Shown here: in pieces, positions 1 to 7,743 of the stretch
Position numbering within the stretch: the stretch's first letter is position 1
Layout: every line of letters begins with the position of its first letter
Assembly (NCBI GenBank): GCA_021776055.1
Contig: JAJFGP010000048.1
Span: forward strand, 1-48,821
Length of the DNA stretch: 48,821 nucleotides
Origin: Kiloniellaceae bacterium
GTDB taxonomy: Bacteria > Pseudomonadota > Alphaproteobacteria > Kiloniellales > J153
Direction of reading: 5' to 3'
Position numbers and translations under genes: made by a program
The notes under the pieces: generated by a model
What the model was told of the DNA's origin: nothing
The model's input: the letters and a program-made list of their open reading frames with translations, nothing else
Databases searched by the model: none

Positions 1-2
1 TA

Positions 3-437
3 GTTGGCCGCAAGTTGGGCCAGCACATGGGCCGCCTGCTGCGCCGGTTTTTCCACCCGGTGCTCGCCTTCATCGAAGAGGCGCAGGAACAGCCGGAGAT
101 GGTCGAATATGTCCTACCGCTCGGCAAGGCATTCGCCCGCCTGCAACAGGCAACAGCCTGGGTGGCCCAGCAAGGCCTGCGCGACCCGGAAGAAGCGGGC
201 GCGGCGGCCAGTGACTACCTCCGCCTCTTCGCTCTCGTTGCACTGGCTTTCATGTGGGCCCGCATGGCCCAAGTAATCCTCGCCATGCCGGAAGGTGACC
301 GCCTGCCCTTTCACAAGGCCAAGCTAGCCACCGCCCGTTTCTACATGACGAGAATCTTGCCGCAGAACTCCGGCCTATTCGCCGCCATAAACGCCGGCGC
401 CGCCCCGGTCATGCAGCCGGAAGAAGCCTGGTTCTAG
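3..437 (+). CDS. Acyl-CoA dehydrogenase, C-terminal part (5' truncated by window edge)
   Basis: The frame is open to the left edge of the window and ends with TAG at 435-437, so only about 144 C-terminal residues are present. The helical sequence, the stretch FHKAKLATARFYMTRILP and the ending in EEAWF resemble the extra C-terminal domain (PF12806 type) of the roughly 590-residue FadE-like acyl-CoA dehydrogenases. The catalytic core lies outside the window. A TTG at 15 could be read as a start, but the open frame continues upstream of it and a 140-residue stand-alone protein is unlikely. Such enzymes introduce the alpha,beta double bond in acyl-CoA oxidation in the cytoplasm. The same metabolism is represented by the acyl-CoA ligase and SCP2 protein about 2 kb downstream, on the other strand. 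Family assignment is fairly sure; substrate is unknown. Confidence 0.8.
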   Translation, partial: VGRKLGQHMGRLLRRFFHPVLAFIEEAQEQPEMVEYVLPLGKAFARLQQATAWVAQQGLRDPEEAGAAASDYLRLFALVALAFMWARMAQVILAMPEGDRLPFHKAKLATARFYMTRILPQNSGLFAAINAGAAPVMQPEEAWF

Positions 438-489
438 AGCACCAGCCTCGCCCGCTGCCGGCGGCGCCGATCTTGATCCGCGCGATATC

Positions 490-503
490 TTGACCCACAT
501 CAA
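490..503. promoter_or_regulatory. FNR/FixK-like binding box
   Basis: TTGACCCACATCAA is a TTGA-N6-TCAA palindrome matching the core of FNR/FixK/Dnr-type boxes (TTGAT-N4-ATCAA). It lies 113 bp upstream of the ATG at 617, a reasonable distance for an activator site if transcription starts around 530-560. The first gene downstream opens the putative sulfur-response operon. A single match of this quality can occur by chance. Confidence 0.45.
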
Positions 504-505
504 TG

Positions 506-528
506 CTACCGCGCATCCGGCGCGGTAG
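506..528. repeat. Perfect 9-bp hairpin (CTACCGCGC / GCGCGGTAG)
   Basis: Arms 506-514 and 520-528 are exact reverse complements around a 5-base loop. The hairpin lies 68 bp past the acyl-CoA dehydrogenase stop and just after the FNR-like box. It has no following T-run, so it may be a weak terminator of the upstream gene or part of the regulatory region of the next operon. Confidence 0.45.
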
Positions 529-540
529 TGGATTGCCCGT

Positions 541-554
541 ACATCGTGCGATGT
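541..554. promoter_or_regulatory. Inverted repeat ACATCG-TG-CGATGT, possible operator
   Basis: Two exact 6-bp arms separated by 2 bp lie 62 bp upstream of the ATG at 617. The spacing and symmetry suit a dimeric repressor. In related operons an ArsR-type regulator (BigR/SqrR) controls DUF442/YeeE genes, but no such regulator gene is in the window, so the assignment is only a suggestion. Confidence 0.35.
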
Positions 555-616
555 GTCGCCCAATGCGGCGCGCACCCGCTTTCCGATGCCCGGTCCTTTC
601 ATGGAGGCTACGATCT

Positions 617-1183
617 ATGCTCGCCCGTCGAATATGTCAGACCCTGCAAGCCATCGCCGCCACCGCCATGCTGGCGGTGATGACCACCAACCATGCCAGC
701 GCCGCTGACGCCGCTCCGCAAGCCGCGTTCGGCGACAAGGTAAGCGCCGCCCTACTCAACTACAATCGGGCGACCCCTCATATCGGCACCTCCGGCAGAT
801 ACGATCCGGCGGCCGTGGCCGAGATCAAGGCGCTCGGTTTCGCCACCACCATCGATCTGCGGGCACCAAGCGAAGAGGGCGTGCCCGAGGTGGCGCAAGC
901 CGTTCGGGCCGCGGGCCTGAAGTACGTCAATATACCGGTGACCACGAAAGCTCCGACCGATGACCAGGTCAAGGAATTTGCCCGTCTGGTCGAGGACCCG
1001 GCGAACTATCCGATCTTGGTCAACTGCGTTTCGGCCAATCGGGTCGGCGCCATGTGGGCCCTGTACCGCGCTAGCGCCGGCGTTCCCGTGGAGGTTGCCA
1101 TCGAAGAGGGGCGCACGACCGGCCTGAAACCAAGCCGCGAGAAGGCAGTGCGCGAACGCCTGGGCGCGCCGGCCATGAACTAG
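617..1183 (+). CDS. Secreted DUF442 / protein-tyrosine-phosphatase-like protein
   Basis: The ATG at 617 has a GAGG ribosome site about 9 bases upstream and gives 188 residues with a signal peptide (RR at 4-5, hydrophobic stretch to about residue 29, A-S-A cleavage region). The mature part has the DUF442 / dual-specificity-phosphatase fold signature: IGTSGRYDP, TTIDLRAPSEEG, VNIPVTT and an active-site-like loop at C137-VSAN-R142. That loop is one residue shorter than the canonical CX5R, and the preceding residue is Asn instead of His, so phosphatase activity is doubtful. The same domain occurs in Blh, the persulfide-detoxification protein of BigR operons, where YeeE/YedE transporters are also found. 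Here two YeeE/YedE genes follow within 15 bp, so a periplasmic sulfur-handling role is inferred. A longer frame from 503 exists but would remove the signal peptide from the N-terminus. Confidence 0.75.
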   Translation: MLARRICQTLQAIAATAMLAVMTTNHASAADAAPQAAFGDKVSAALLNYNRATPHIGTSGRYDPAAVAEIKALGFATTIDLRAPSEEGVPEVAQAVRAAGLKYVNIPVTTKAPTDDQVKEFARLVEDPANYPILVNCVSANRVGAMWALYRASAGVPVEVAIEEGRTTGLKPSREKAVRERLGAPAMN

Positions 1184-1198
1184 CGGGAGCGCAATACC

Positions 1199-1714
1199 AT
1201 GCACGGCCAACCGCGACCCTACTGGAATCCCCTCGTTGCCGGGCTGATTCTGGGCCTGGCGTTGCTCGCCACCTTTCTGGTGACCGGGCATGGCCTGGGG
1301 GCTAGCGGCTTGTCGGCCCGCCTGACGGCGGCGCTGGGAAGCTGGATTCTGCCGGAGGCGACGGCAGCGAACGCGTACCTCGGTGGATATGTGAAGGCCG
1401 GGGCGCCACTTGCCGGCTGGATAACCTGGGAAGTCCTCGGCGTCGTCCTGGGCGGCCTGATCGGTAGTCTGACGAGCCGCCGCTTCCGCCCGAAGGTCGA
1501 AGGCGGGCCGCGGCTAACCCCGGCCCGGCGGCTGACATATGCCTTCGTGGGTGGCGCCCTGGTCGGTTTCGGCGCGCGCCTAGCACGCGGCTGCACCAGT
1601 GGCCTGGGCCTGTCAGGCTCTGCCACCCTGGCGGTGGCGGGCTTCGTCTTCCTCATTGCCTTCTTTGCCGCCGGATTTCTCACCATGCGGTTGGCGCGAG
1701 GAGCCTGGACATGA
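1199..1714 (+). CDS. YeeE/YedE family membrane protein, half-transporter A
   Basis: A 171-residue, strongly hydrophobic protein with about four membrane segments. It carries the family signature ARGCTSGLGLSG near residues 126-137, whose Cys is a conserved substrate-relay residue in the TsuA/YeeE thiosulfate transporters. Some members are single chains of about 350 residues; this one is half that size and is followed by a second half that overlaps it by 4 bp (ATGA at 1711-1714), the PmpA/PmpB arrangement. The likely role is import or export of a sulfur species (thiosulfate or another sulfur carrier) across the inner membrane, together with the upstream DUF442-like periplasmic protein. Substrate is inferred from family only. 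Confidence 0.85.
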   Translation: MHGQPRPYWNPLVAGLILGLALLATFLVTGHGLGASGLSARLTAALGSWILPEATAANAYLGGYVKAGAPLAGWITWEVLGVVLGGLIGSLTSRRFRPKVEGGPRLTPARRLTYAFVGGALVGFGARLARGCTSGLGLSGSATLAVAGFVFLIAFFAAGFLTMRLARGAWT

Positions 1715-2364
1715 GCTTTCCCTTCTATGACAGCGGCTTCTGGCCGGCTCTCGCGCTCGGCGTGCTTTTCGGCCTGGCCCTGGAAGGGGCCGGCTTCGCC
1801 AGCGCACGCAAGCTGACGGCGCAATTCACGCTGCGCGACTTCTCCGTCTTCAAGGTCATGTTCACCGCGGTCATCGTCGCCGCCACGGGCCTCTGGCTGG
1901 CCGAAGAGTTGGGCCTGATGGCCCCGCGCAGCGTCTTCATCCCAACCCTGTATGCCTGGGCCATCGCTGTCGGCGGCGCGCTGATTGGCGCCGGCTTCGC
2001 GATCGGCGGCTATTGTCCGGGGACCTCCGCCGTGGGCTTGGCCAGCGGCCGCTGGGACGCACTTGTCTTTATTGTCGGCATGATCGCAGGCGCCGCGGTC
2101 TTCGCCTGGGGCTTCGATGCGATTTCCCCGCTCTATTGGGCGGCGCCCGGACCGAAAGGGCAGACTCTCGACCAACTGCTCGGCCTACCGGTACCGGCAA
2201 TCCTGGTCGCCATGATCGCCGTGGCCGCCGGCGGGTTTTGGCTTGGCAGCCGCCTCGAGCGGCGCTTCGGCGGCCCCATCGGATCTTCGGATGTTACCTG
2301 TGGAAGCGAAGGGGCGCAGCCGCCTGAGACCGGTACCCGGCCCGGATCGATGCGCCCGAGCTAA
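1711..2364 (+). CDS. YeeE/YedE family membrane protein, half-transporter B
   Basis: A 217-residue membrane protein starting inside the stop of the preceding gene (ATGA overlap), which implies translational coupling. It has about five hydrophobic segments and the second family signature IGGYCPGTSAVGLASGRWDA (residues about 98-117), with a conserved Cys. It also has LEGAGFASARKLTAQF near the N-terminus, typical of the PmpB-type half. Together with half A it should rebuild the pseudo-symmetric YeeE/YedE pore. The last 25 residues are hydrophilic and likely cytoplasmic. The gene ends 21 bp before the convergent SCP2 gene. Confidence 0.85.
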   Translation: MSFPFYDSGFWPALALGVLFGLALEGAGFASARKLTAQFTLRDFSVFKVMFTAVIVAATGLWLAEELGLMAPRSVFIPTLYAWAIAVGGALIGAGFAIGGYCPGTSAVGLASGRWDALVFIVGMIAGAAVFAWGFDAISPLYWAAPGPKGQTLDQLLGLPVPAILVAMIAVAAGGFWLGSRLERRFGGPIGSSDVTCGSEGAQPPETGTRPGSMRPS

Positions 2365-2385
2365 ACCCCGACGGGTGTTGAAGAC

Positions 2386-2688
2386 CTACTCTTCCAACAG
2401 GGCGGCGACCTTCATGGCCACCCCCATGGATCCATCGATTTTCAGCTTGCCCAGGGTATAGGCCAACATCGGGTTGAGGGCGCCGGCCATCAGCTTTTCC
2501 ATGTTCTCGGCCGAGACACGGATGGTGCAATCCGCTTCCATGTTCTCGTCGGCGATGTTTGGCGCGCCATCCTTGGCATCGATGGCGATCGCTCCATCGG
2601 TGCCCATGTCGAAGCGAACGCGGGCGTTCAAACCGGCAAAATCGGACAAGCGGTCCTGTAGCCCCTGGGTGATCGTCTCGGTGCTCAT
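2386..2688 (-). CDS. SCP2 sterol-binding domain protein
   Basis: A 100-residue protein consisting of one SCP2-like lipid-binding domain: alternating hydrophobic strands with VRFDMGTDGAIAIDAKDG, then DCTIRVSAENMEKLMAGALNPMLAYTLGKLKIDG, and the closing helix AMKVAALLE. This is the usual size for stand-alone bacterial SCP2 proteins, which bind acyl-CoA or other lipids in the cytoplasm. Its ATG overlaps the stop of the acyl-CoA ligase gene upstream (ATGA at 2685-2688) and a GGAG lies 9 bases before it, so the two are co-transcribed and probably translationally coupled. The partnership suggests a lipid carrier for the ligase product; that part is inference. Confidence 0.85.
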   Translation of the reverse strand: MSTETITQGLQDRLSDFAGLNARVRFDMGTDGAIAIDAKDGAPNIADENMEADCTIRVSAENMEKLMAGALNPMLAYTLGKLKIDGSMGVAMKVAALLEE

Positions 2689-4475
2689 GCCACGCGCTCC
2701 TTCTGCGCCAGCCGCCGTTGTTCTTGCGCCACAAGTTCACGGCGCAGCGGCTTGCCCACTAGGGTCTTCGGAATTTCCTCGCGGAACTCGACCCGGCGCG
2801 GAATTTTGAAAGGCGCCAGTTTGTCTTTTAGGAACTCACGCAACTGCGCGCCTGTCAGGCCCTGATCATCGCGCGTCTTGACGAAGGCTTTGACCACCTC
2901 GCCCCGGTGCGTATCCGGGATACCGCACACCGCGACCTCCTCGACAGCCGGGTGCAGAAGGATCGCCTCCTCCACCATGCGCGGATAGACGTTGAACCCG
3001 CCGGAGATGATGAGGTCTTTGATCCGGTCGACAATGTAGAGATAACCGTCTTCGTCGAGGTGCCCGACATCGCCGGTGCGCAAACGGCCATCGGTCAAAA
3101 CCCCCTGGGTCTCGTCATCCTGATTCCAGTAACCTGCCATAACCTGCGGTCCGCTAACGACAATTTCGCCGGTCTCACCGATAGGCAGCACCTCCGTCGG
3201 ATCGTCCAGGGAAACGACTTCAATCATCGTGCCGGGCAGCGGCAAACCTGCCGAGCCGGCTTTGTTCAAACCGCCGATCGGATTGATGGTGCACACTGGC
3301 CCTGCTTCGCTCAGGCCATACCCTTCGGCCAAATTGCAACCGGTTACCTCTTCGAACTTGCCCTTGATCGTCGGAGGTAGCGGTGCCCCACCGGAAACGC
3401 AGTACTTCAGACTCGAGAGATCGAAGTTCTCGCGCTCTTTCGATTCGTTGATGGCGGAATAAATTGTCGGCACGCCCATGAGCACGGTCGGCTTCTCGCG
3501 GGCAATCACCGCCAGGGCCTCGGATAGCTTGAAACGCGGCAACAGCAAAAGCTCGGAACCGCAATAGAGACCCAGGTTCATCACCGCCGTCATGCCGAAG
3601 ACATGGAAAAGCGGCAGCACCGCCAGAACCTTCTCACGTCCGGGTTCGAGGTCGATGGCCCACAGGCCGGTCTGCACCGTGTTGGCGTAGAGATTGGCGT
3701 GGGTCAGCATGGCGCCCTTGGGTGTGCCGGTGGTCCCGCCGGTGTACTGGAAAACGGCGACGTCCCGGTGCGGGTCGATGTCCACCATGGCGGGAATACC
3801 GTCGTTACCGATGAGCTTGCTGAACCGCACGTGCGCCGCGTCCGCCGGAATAGCCGACACCTCGCGCCGCTTGAACAGCATGAATGCCGCCATCTTCGTA
3901 AAGCTCAGCGCCTGCCCCATGCCACAAACCACGATCTTTTCCAGATCGCTGTCCCGCAGGCACCGGGAGATCTTTGGATAGAGCGTATTCAGATTCATGG
4001 TCACCATGATCTTGGTGCCTGAATCCTCGATTTGCCGCGCGATCTCGCGTTCGGCGTAAAGCGGATTGAAATTGACGACGATGCCGCCGGCTTTGATGAT
4101 CGCGTGATAGCAGATCACGTAGTACGCCGAGTTCGGCAGAAACAAACCGACGCGCACGCCCTTGCCAACGCCGAGTTCCTGGAACCCCTTGGCCGCCCTG
4201 GCCACCAGCGCGCCAACTTCGGCGTAGGTGTAACGCTTGCCGAGAAATTCCAGGCACGGGCGCTCAGGCCACTTGGTGACCGCTTCGTCGAGAATGGCAA
4301 AGAGCGGCTTGACCGGGATTTCGACGTCCCACGTCAGACCAGCCGGATAGGATCGCTCCCATGGCCGCGGCGGTGGAGCGGGTCGCTGCTCCAAAACCGC
4401 TTTCGCTGGGCTGGGCTTGAAGAACGCAATCAGGAACAGAAGCCCGTTCCGCAGCCCACCGAATAACCTGGTCAT
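2685..4475 (-). CDS. Long-chain fatty-acid--CoA ligase (FadD-like)
   Basis: An ANL-superfamily adenylating enzyme that activates fatty acids to acyl-CoA at the inner membrane. Visible motifs, numbered from the upstream GTG at 4541, are the P-loop QYTGGTTGTPKG at 265-276, then GYGLSEAG, RTGDVGHLDEDGYLYIVDR, the hinge KDLIISGGFNVYP and the C-terminal lysine region PKTLVGKPLRR. The ATG at 4475 is chosen because AAGG and GAGG sit just upstream; it gives 596 residues, close to the family size. Starts at 4541 (GTG) and 4514 (ATG) are possible and would add 22 or 13 residues. The N-terminus MTRLFGGLRNGLLFLIAFF is hydrophobic and may associate with membrane. The gene is followed directly by the overlapping SCP2 gene. 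Confidence 0.9.
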   Translation of the reverse strand: MTRLFGGLRNGLLFLIAFFKPSPAKAVLEQRPAPPPRPWERSYPAGLTWDVEIPVKPLFAILDEAVTKWPERPCLEFLGKRYTYAEVGALVARAAKGFQELGVGKGVRVGLFLPNSAYYVICYHAIIKAGGIVVNFNPLYAEREIARQIEDSGTKIMVTMNLNTLYPKISRCLRDSDLEKIVVCGMGQALSFTKMAAFMLFKRREVSAIPADAAHVRFSKLIGNDGIPAMVDIDPHRDVAVFQYTGGTTGTPKGAMLTHANLYANTVQTGLWAIDLEPGREKVLAVLPLFHVFGMTAVMNLGLYCGSELLLLPRFKLSEALAVIAREKPTVLMGVPTIYSAINESKERENFDLSSLKYCVSGGAPLPPTIKGKFEEVTGCNLAEGYGLSEAGPVCTINPIGGLNKAGSAGLPLPGTMIEVVSLDDPTEVLPIGETGEIVVSGPQVMAGYWNQDDETQGVLTDGRLRTGDVGHLDEDGYLYIVDRIKDLIISGGFNVYPRMVEEAILLHPAVEEVAVCGIPDTHRGEVVKAFVKTRDDQGLTGAQLREFLKDKLAPFKIPRRVEFREEIPKTLVGKPLRRELVAQEQRRLAQKERVA

Positions 4476-4666
4476 CACCTTGACCTCACGCGCGGTATTG
4501 GCCCGCCATTTCATGTTGCACCGCACAACAATCGGGACCACGGCCAGGATCTCATCCTAGTCCTCCCGCCATGAACATTTGGTTATGGATATATGTGGTT
4601 GTGGCTGGCGATCCGGCCAACGCAAGACTTGGTGAAAACCCGTGATTGCCCGGATCGTCCCGGCGC

Positions 4667-5188
4667 CTATTCCGCGGCTGGCAGCGGCAGCCGGATCGTA
4701 GGACCAAGCTGCTGGACCAGCTCTTGCGCGTCATAAACCATGGCATCGCCCGACGCCGCGCCACCCTTGAAGATACGGACCGTTGCATAGCCGGCGTAAC
4801 TGACTCGGGGATAATATCGATCCGGCGCGTAACTGCCGTAATACCCATAGCCAAAATGCCGCCGACGAGAGAGCCCGAACCCGAAATTCGGCCGATACGC
4901 CCCGTATCCCTGATAGGCGACATTTCGCTCGATTTCCTTTTCCAGGATCACGAACTTGTCGAAACCGCCGAAAAGCATGATCTCGGCAGCGCGGTAGAGC
5001 AGGTAGTTCTCCACCGTCTCTCGCGGGGTCACCGTATTGCCGGCGAATTCGACCCGCCAGGTCCGGGAATCAAGCTGCTGCTCGGCATAGCCGGTGCCCT
5101 CGGCCCGCGGCTGGTAAGGCGTCGGCTGCGCGGCGCAAGCCACCAAGCTCAGGCTCAACGCGGCAACAGCCGTCATACGAAGGTTCAT
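4667..5188 (-). CDS. CC0125/CC1285-family lipoprotein
   Basis: A 173-residue predicted lipoprotein with a classic lipobox ending at C18 (LSLVAC). Residues 36-85 carry the family signature: QLDSRTWRVEFAGN, TPRETVENYLLYRAAEI and GFDKFVILEK. A Tyr/Gly/Arg-rich central part (YGYYGSYAPDRYYPR) follows, then a final strand region with ATVRIFKG. The family is common in alphaproteobacteria, was named from Caulobacter proteins and has no known function. It probably sits in the outer membrane or periplasm. It is transcribed divergently from the universal stress gene, with 139 bp between the two starts. Its 3' end is 126 bp from the upstream end of the fadD-like frame, and an operon with fadD is not evident. 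Confidence 0.85.
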   Translation of the reverse strand: MNLRMTAVAALSLSLVACAAQPTPYQPRAEGTGYAEQQLDSRTWRVEFAGNTVTPRETVENYLLYRAAEIMLFGGFDKFVILEKEIERNVAYQGYGAYRPNFGFGLSRRRHFGYGYYGSYAPDRYYPRVSYAGYATVRIFKGGAASGDAMVYDAQELVQQLGPTIRLPLPAAE

Positions 5189-5327
5189 TAGAAGAACATA
5201 GGTATGCGCGATGCGCCCTGCAATCGGCTCACTGGCGCAATCTCTCGTCCAACCCTATGTGGCTCGGCGCCCCGAATTCGAGTATGATCGGCGACAGGCG
5301 AAATGGGCGGCGACGGAGGTGCATAGC

Positions 5328-6191
5328 ATGAGCACGAAAACCATCCTCGTTCCCCTTGAGGATTGCGACGCCACCGGGTCGATGCTCGAGACCGCGTGGC
5401 TCGCGGCGGAGCAATTCGGGTGCTACCTCGAAGGGCTCTACATCAAGCGCGCGCTTTCAGGCGTCGTGGTAGCGGATATCGGTGGTTACGCGGTGGCGAC
5501 CGCCGATTTGGTCGAAAGCTTCGAGGAAGAGGACCGCCAACGCGCTCAGCGTGTGCGCACTAAGTTCGAGAACTTCGTGCGCGACAAGGGTGCTACCCTG
5601 GGTGGCGCCGCTACCGGCCCGTCCGGCGCATCGGCCAACTGGTACGACGACAATGCGCCGGGAGACGCCGCGGCAGGGATGCATGCCCGCCTGTTCGATC
5701 TGACGATCGTCGGCCGTCCCGTGAGCGGCCTTAGCGCCCCGGCGACGAGCACTCTGGAAACCATCCTGTTCGAGAGCGGCCGGCCGATCCTCATTGCCCC
5801 ACCGGTCGCGCCGACGACCTTGGACGGGACCGTGGTCATTTCATGGAACGGCAGCACGGAGACGGCGCGAACCATCGCCCACGCGATGCCGTTCCTCGCC
5901 ACGGCAAAGAAGACCGTCGTGCTCGCGGTGGAAGGCGTCATGGTCCCCGGCCCCACGGCCGCCGAGGTCGCCCGCTACCTCCGCCATGGCGGAATCGCCG
6001 CGGAAGCACGTGAGGTTGCTGCCGGCAATCGCAGTGGTGGCGAGGCCATTCTCGCGGAAGCCGCCGAACTCGGCGCCAACTTGCTCGTCAAAGGCGCCTA
6101 TACCAACAGCCGCCTGCGTCAGATGATCTTCGGCGGCGCAACGTCGCACATACTTGCCGCCGCCGAGTTGCCGGTGCTGATGGCGCACTAG
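5328..6191 (+). CDS. Universal stress protein (tandem UspA type)
   Basis: The ATG at 5328 has GGAGGT at 5315-5320, the best ribosome site in the area; an in-frame start at 5211 is rejected for that reason. The 287-residue product begins KTILVPLEDCD, the first strand of a Usp domain. A second Usp-like half starts near residue 165 (GTVVISWNGSTETART). It ends ANLLVKGAYTNSRLRQMIFGGATSHILAAAELPVLMAH, carrying the G-x(2)-G-x(9)-G(S/T)-like nucleotide motif of the second half. Such tandem proteins are cytoplasmic and respond to envelope or starvation stress; no specific partner is visible. Transcription is divergent from the lipoprotein gene. Confidence 0.9.
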   Translation: MSTKTILVPLEDCDATGSMLETAWLAAEQFGCYLEGLYIKRALSGVVVADIGGYAVATADLVESFEEEDRQRAQRVRTKFENFVRDKGATLGGAATGPSGASANWYDDNAPGDAAAGMHARLFDLTIVGRPVSGLSAPATSTLETILFESGRPILIAPPVAPTTLDGTVVISWNGSTETARTIAHAMPFLATAKKTVVLAVEGVMVPGPTAAEVARYLRHGGIAAEAREVAAGNRSGGEAILAEAAELGANLLVKGAYTNSRLRQMIFGGATSHILAAAELPVLMAH

Positions 6192-6200
6192 GGTGCGCCC

Positions 6201-6613
6201 CTAGGCTTGCTCCGCCGTGCGAAAGATGGGTTCGCCGGCAAGCCAGCGCTCGGTCGCATCGGGTGTCTCCAAGGCTATGCGCAGAGCCGCGGTCAGTTCC
6301 AGGTGTGTGGATTGCAGTCCAAGATCCGACAAACCCTGCCGTAAACCCAGATGCGCCTCCGAGAAAATCCGGTACTGCGGCACGTACACGGGGATTGCCA
6401 CGTTACGCTGCTTGACCGATTGCTCGCAGGCCCGAACATCGCGCGAGTTGAAGCCGCGGCAACTGCTCGGCCGTGCAGCATGGCCGCCGCCGCCTCAACG
6501 ACCGTCTGAACATCACGTGCCGCCGCCAACGCCTCCACCGTACGCGCGTGAATCGTCCGACCGACGTTTTCGGGGATTAGGGCCGCGTCACTTTCAACGC
6601 TCGTATCGTCCAT
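6201..6613 (-). pseudogene. Frame-disrupted small gene of unknown function
   Basis: Two overlapping reading frames together look like one gene of about 137 codons. The first part starts at ATG 6613 and reads MDDTSVESDAALIPENVG and on to AAMLHGRAVAAAST. Around 6400-6450 that frame turns into Ser/Arg/Cys/Trp-rich nonsense, while the neighbouring frame becomes coding-like (CEQSVKQRNVAIPVYVPQYR, then LTAALRIALETPDATERW, ending at 6201). The span of 413 bases is one short of a multiple of three, as expected for a single-base deletion. I do not recognise the family. It may be a real pseudogene, a sequencing error or, less likely, programmed frameshifting; no slippery heptamer is obvious. Confidence 0.5.
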
Positions 6614-6912
6614 TTAACCCATTGCTCTATAACTCAAATATCAGATATTGGGCGTAGAGTTCGTCTCGCAGAGCATATCGCACCATCACCGAGGATGAAA
6701 ACCGAGGCCGGTGACACAACTGATTCACGGCTAACTTATTGCGCGCAAAAGGTGAAATATAGGGACAGAAGATCGCGTTTTCCCTCGACACCTTTAACGG
6801 GCCATTTACCTTGTTTCTCCATAGTTGAGAGTAGCGGATTACCGCACAGGGTCCGAAAACGGACCGATGGAGAGATAAACACAGCGTCCTACGACGCAAA
6901 AAAGGAACCGAG
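6614..6912. other. AT-richer intergenic region with two small inverted repeats
   Basis: This stretch is visibly lower in GC than its surroundings and separates the divergent frame-disrupted gene and the channel operon. It holds a perfect repeat AATATC-A-GATATT (6637-6649) next to the start of the left gene. It also holds GGTCCG-AAAA-CGGACC (6850-6865), a 6-bp stem with a 4-base loop 48 bp upstream of the right gene. Both are candidate operators or leader hairpins. A 90-residue antisense frame here (6627-6899) shows no coding character. I could not settle a promoter. Confidence 0.45.
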
Positions 6913-7743
6913 ATGGGTCAAGCGGGGTCAAGGAGACCGCGTCCTGGCGCCGGTTCCGAGGCCGAGAGGAACGGGCCCATGGCAATTCCGATTTCGCCCG
7001 CGCAGCCGAGGGACCTGGAGGCGGCCGTCCAGGCATCCTTTCAGCCCGACGGCGAGCGGCGGACCGCCGAGCAACACCTGGCTTGGCTGACGGCCAAGGC
7101 GAGCGCGGCGCAAGAGAAGCCATATCACTATCTTCTCGTTCTCCGCTTTGCCTTGATCAACATCATCGGCCTTTCCCTGCTCGGCGTTGCGTACGCGCAG
7201 GGCTTGGTGTCAAAAATTCTGCTCGGCGACCAGACGTATCTATCAGTTGTGATTTTCGTGGTGTTCCTTGCCGGGCTCGGCATATGTGCCAGTAAGATCT
7301 GGCAAACCAGCTGCCAGCTCAACGACGTGAAATCATTCGATCCCCTGGTGCCGTCGGGCGCCGCCACCTACCTGGCGCAAATGCGTGGTCGTGACGGCGA
7401 TACCCGCGGCATTCTGGCGGCGTCGCTGCGCCTCAAGTTATCGCACCGCATCGCGGTCGTTCGCCACGTCGCCAGCAGCTTGGTTATCCTTGGTCTGATC
7501 GGAACAGTGATCGGCTTTATCATCGCTCTCTCCGGCGTTCACCCGGATCAAGCTGCCGACGTCAAGGCTATCACGCCGATGGTCTCGACCCTGATCGCCG
7601 GCATGTCGACCGCGCTCTATACCACGCTGGTCGGTTCGGTGCTCAATGTCTGGCTGACCATCAACTACCACATTCTATCCGGCGGCACCGTCAAGCTGAT
7701 TACGGGATTGCTGGAGTTCGGTGAAGAGCATGGACGAGCTTGA
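6913..7743 (+). CDS. MotA/TolQ/ExbB-like proton channel protein
   Basis: Four hydrophobic segments are visible: FALINIIGLSLLGVAYAQ, YLSVVIFVVFLAGLGICA, then SLVILGLIGTVIGFIIAL and STLIAGMSTALYTTLVGSV. The last two match the core of the MotA/TolQ/ExbB family, in which pentamers drive proton flow through a partner with a single membrane helix. The loop between segments 2 and 3 is large and cytoplasmic. An AAGGA site lies 6 bases before the ATG at 6913; a second ATG at 6979 with GAGAGGA is also plausible and gives 254 residues. The gene overlaps the next by 23 bp, and its partner carries an ExbD-like transmembrane Asp. No TonB, Pal or flagellar gene is nearby, so the driven process is unknown. 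Confidence 0.8.
   Translation: MGQAGSRRPRPGAGSEAERNGPMAIPISPAQPRDLEAAVQASFQPDGERRTAEQHLAWLTAKASAAQEKPYHYLLVLRFALINIIGLSLLGVAYAQGLVSKILLGDQTYLSVVIFVVFLAGLGICASKIWQTSCQLNDVKSFDPLVPSGAATYLAQMRGRDGDTRGILAASLRLKLSHRIAVVRHVASSLVILGLIGTVIGFIIALSGVHPDQAADVKAITPMVSTLIAGMSTALYTTLVGSVLNVWLTINYHILSGGTVKLITGLLEFGEEHGRA

Noticed and set aside
1219-2175. 318-codon frame on the minus strand across the YeeE/YedE genes
   Set aside because: It is a mirror of two well-supported membrane protein genes, rich in Arg/Pro/Ala, with no recognisable domain.
6627-6899. 90-codon minus-strand frame in the intergenic region
   Set aside because: Amino-acid composition is not protein-like, and the frame overlaps the promoter region of the channel operon.
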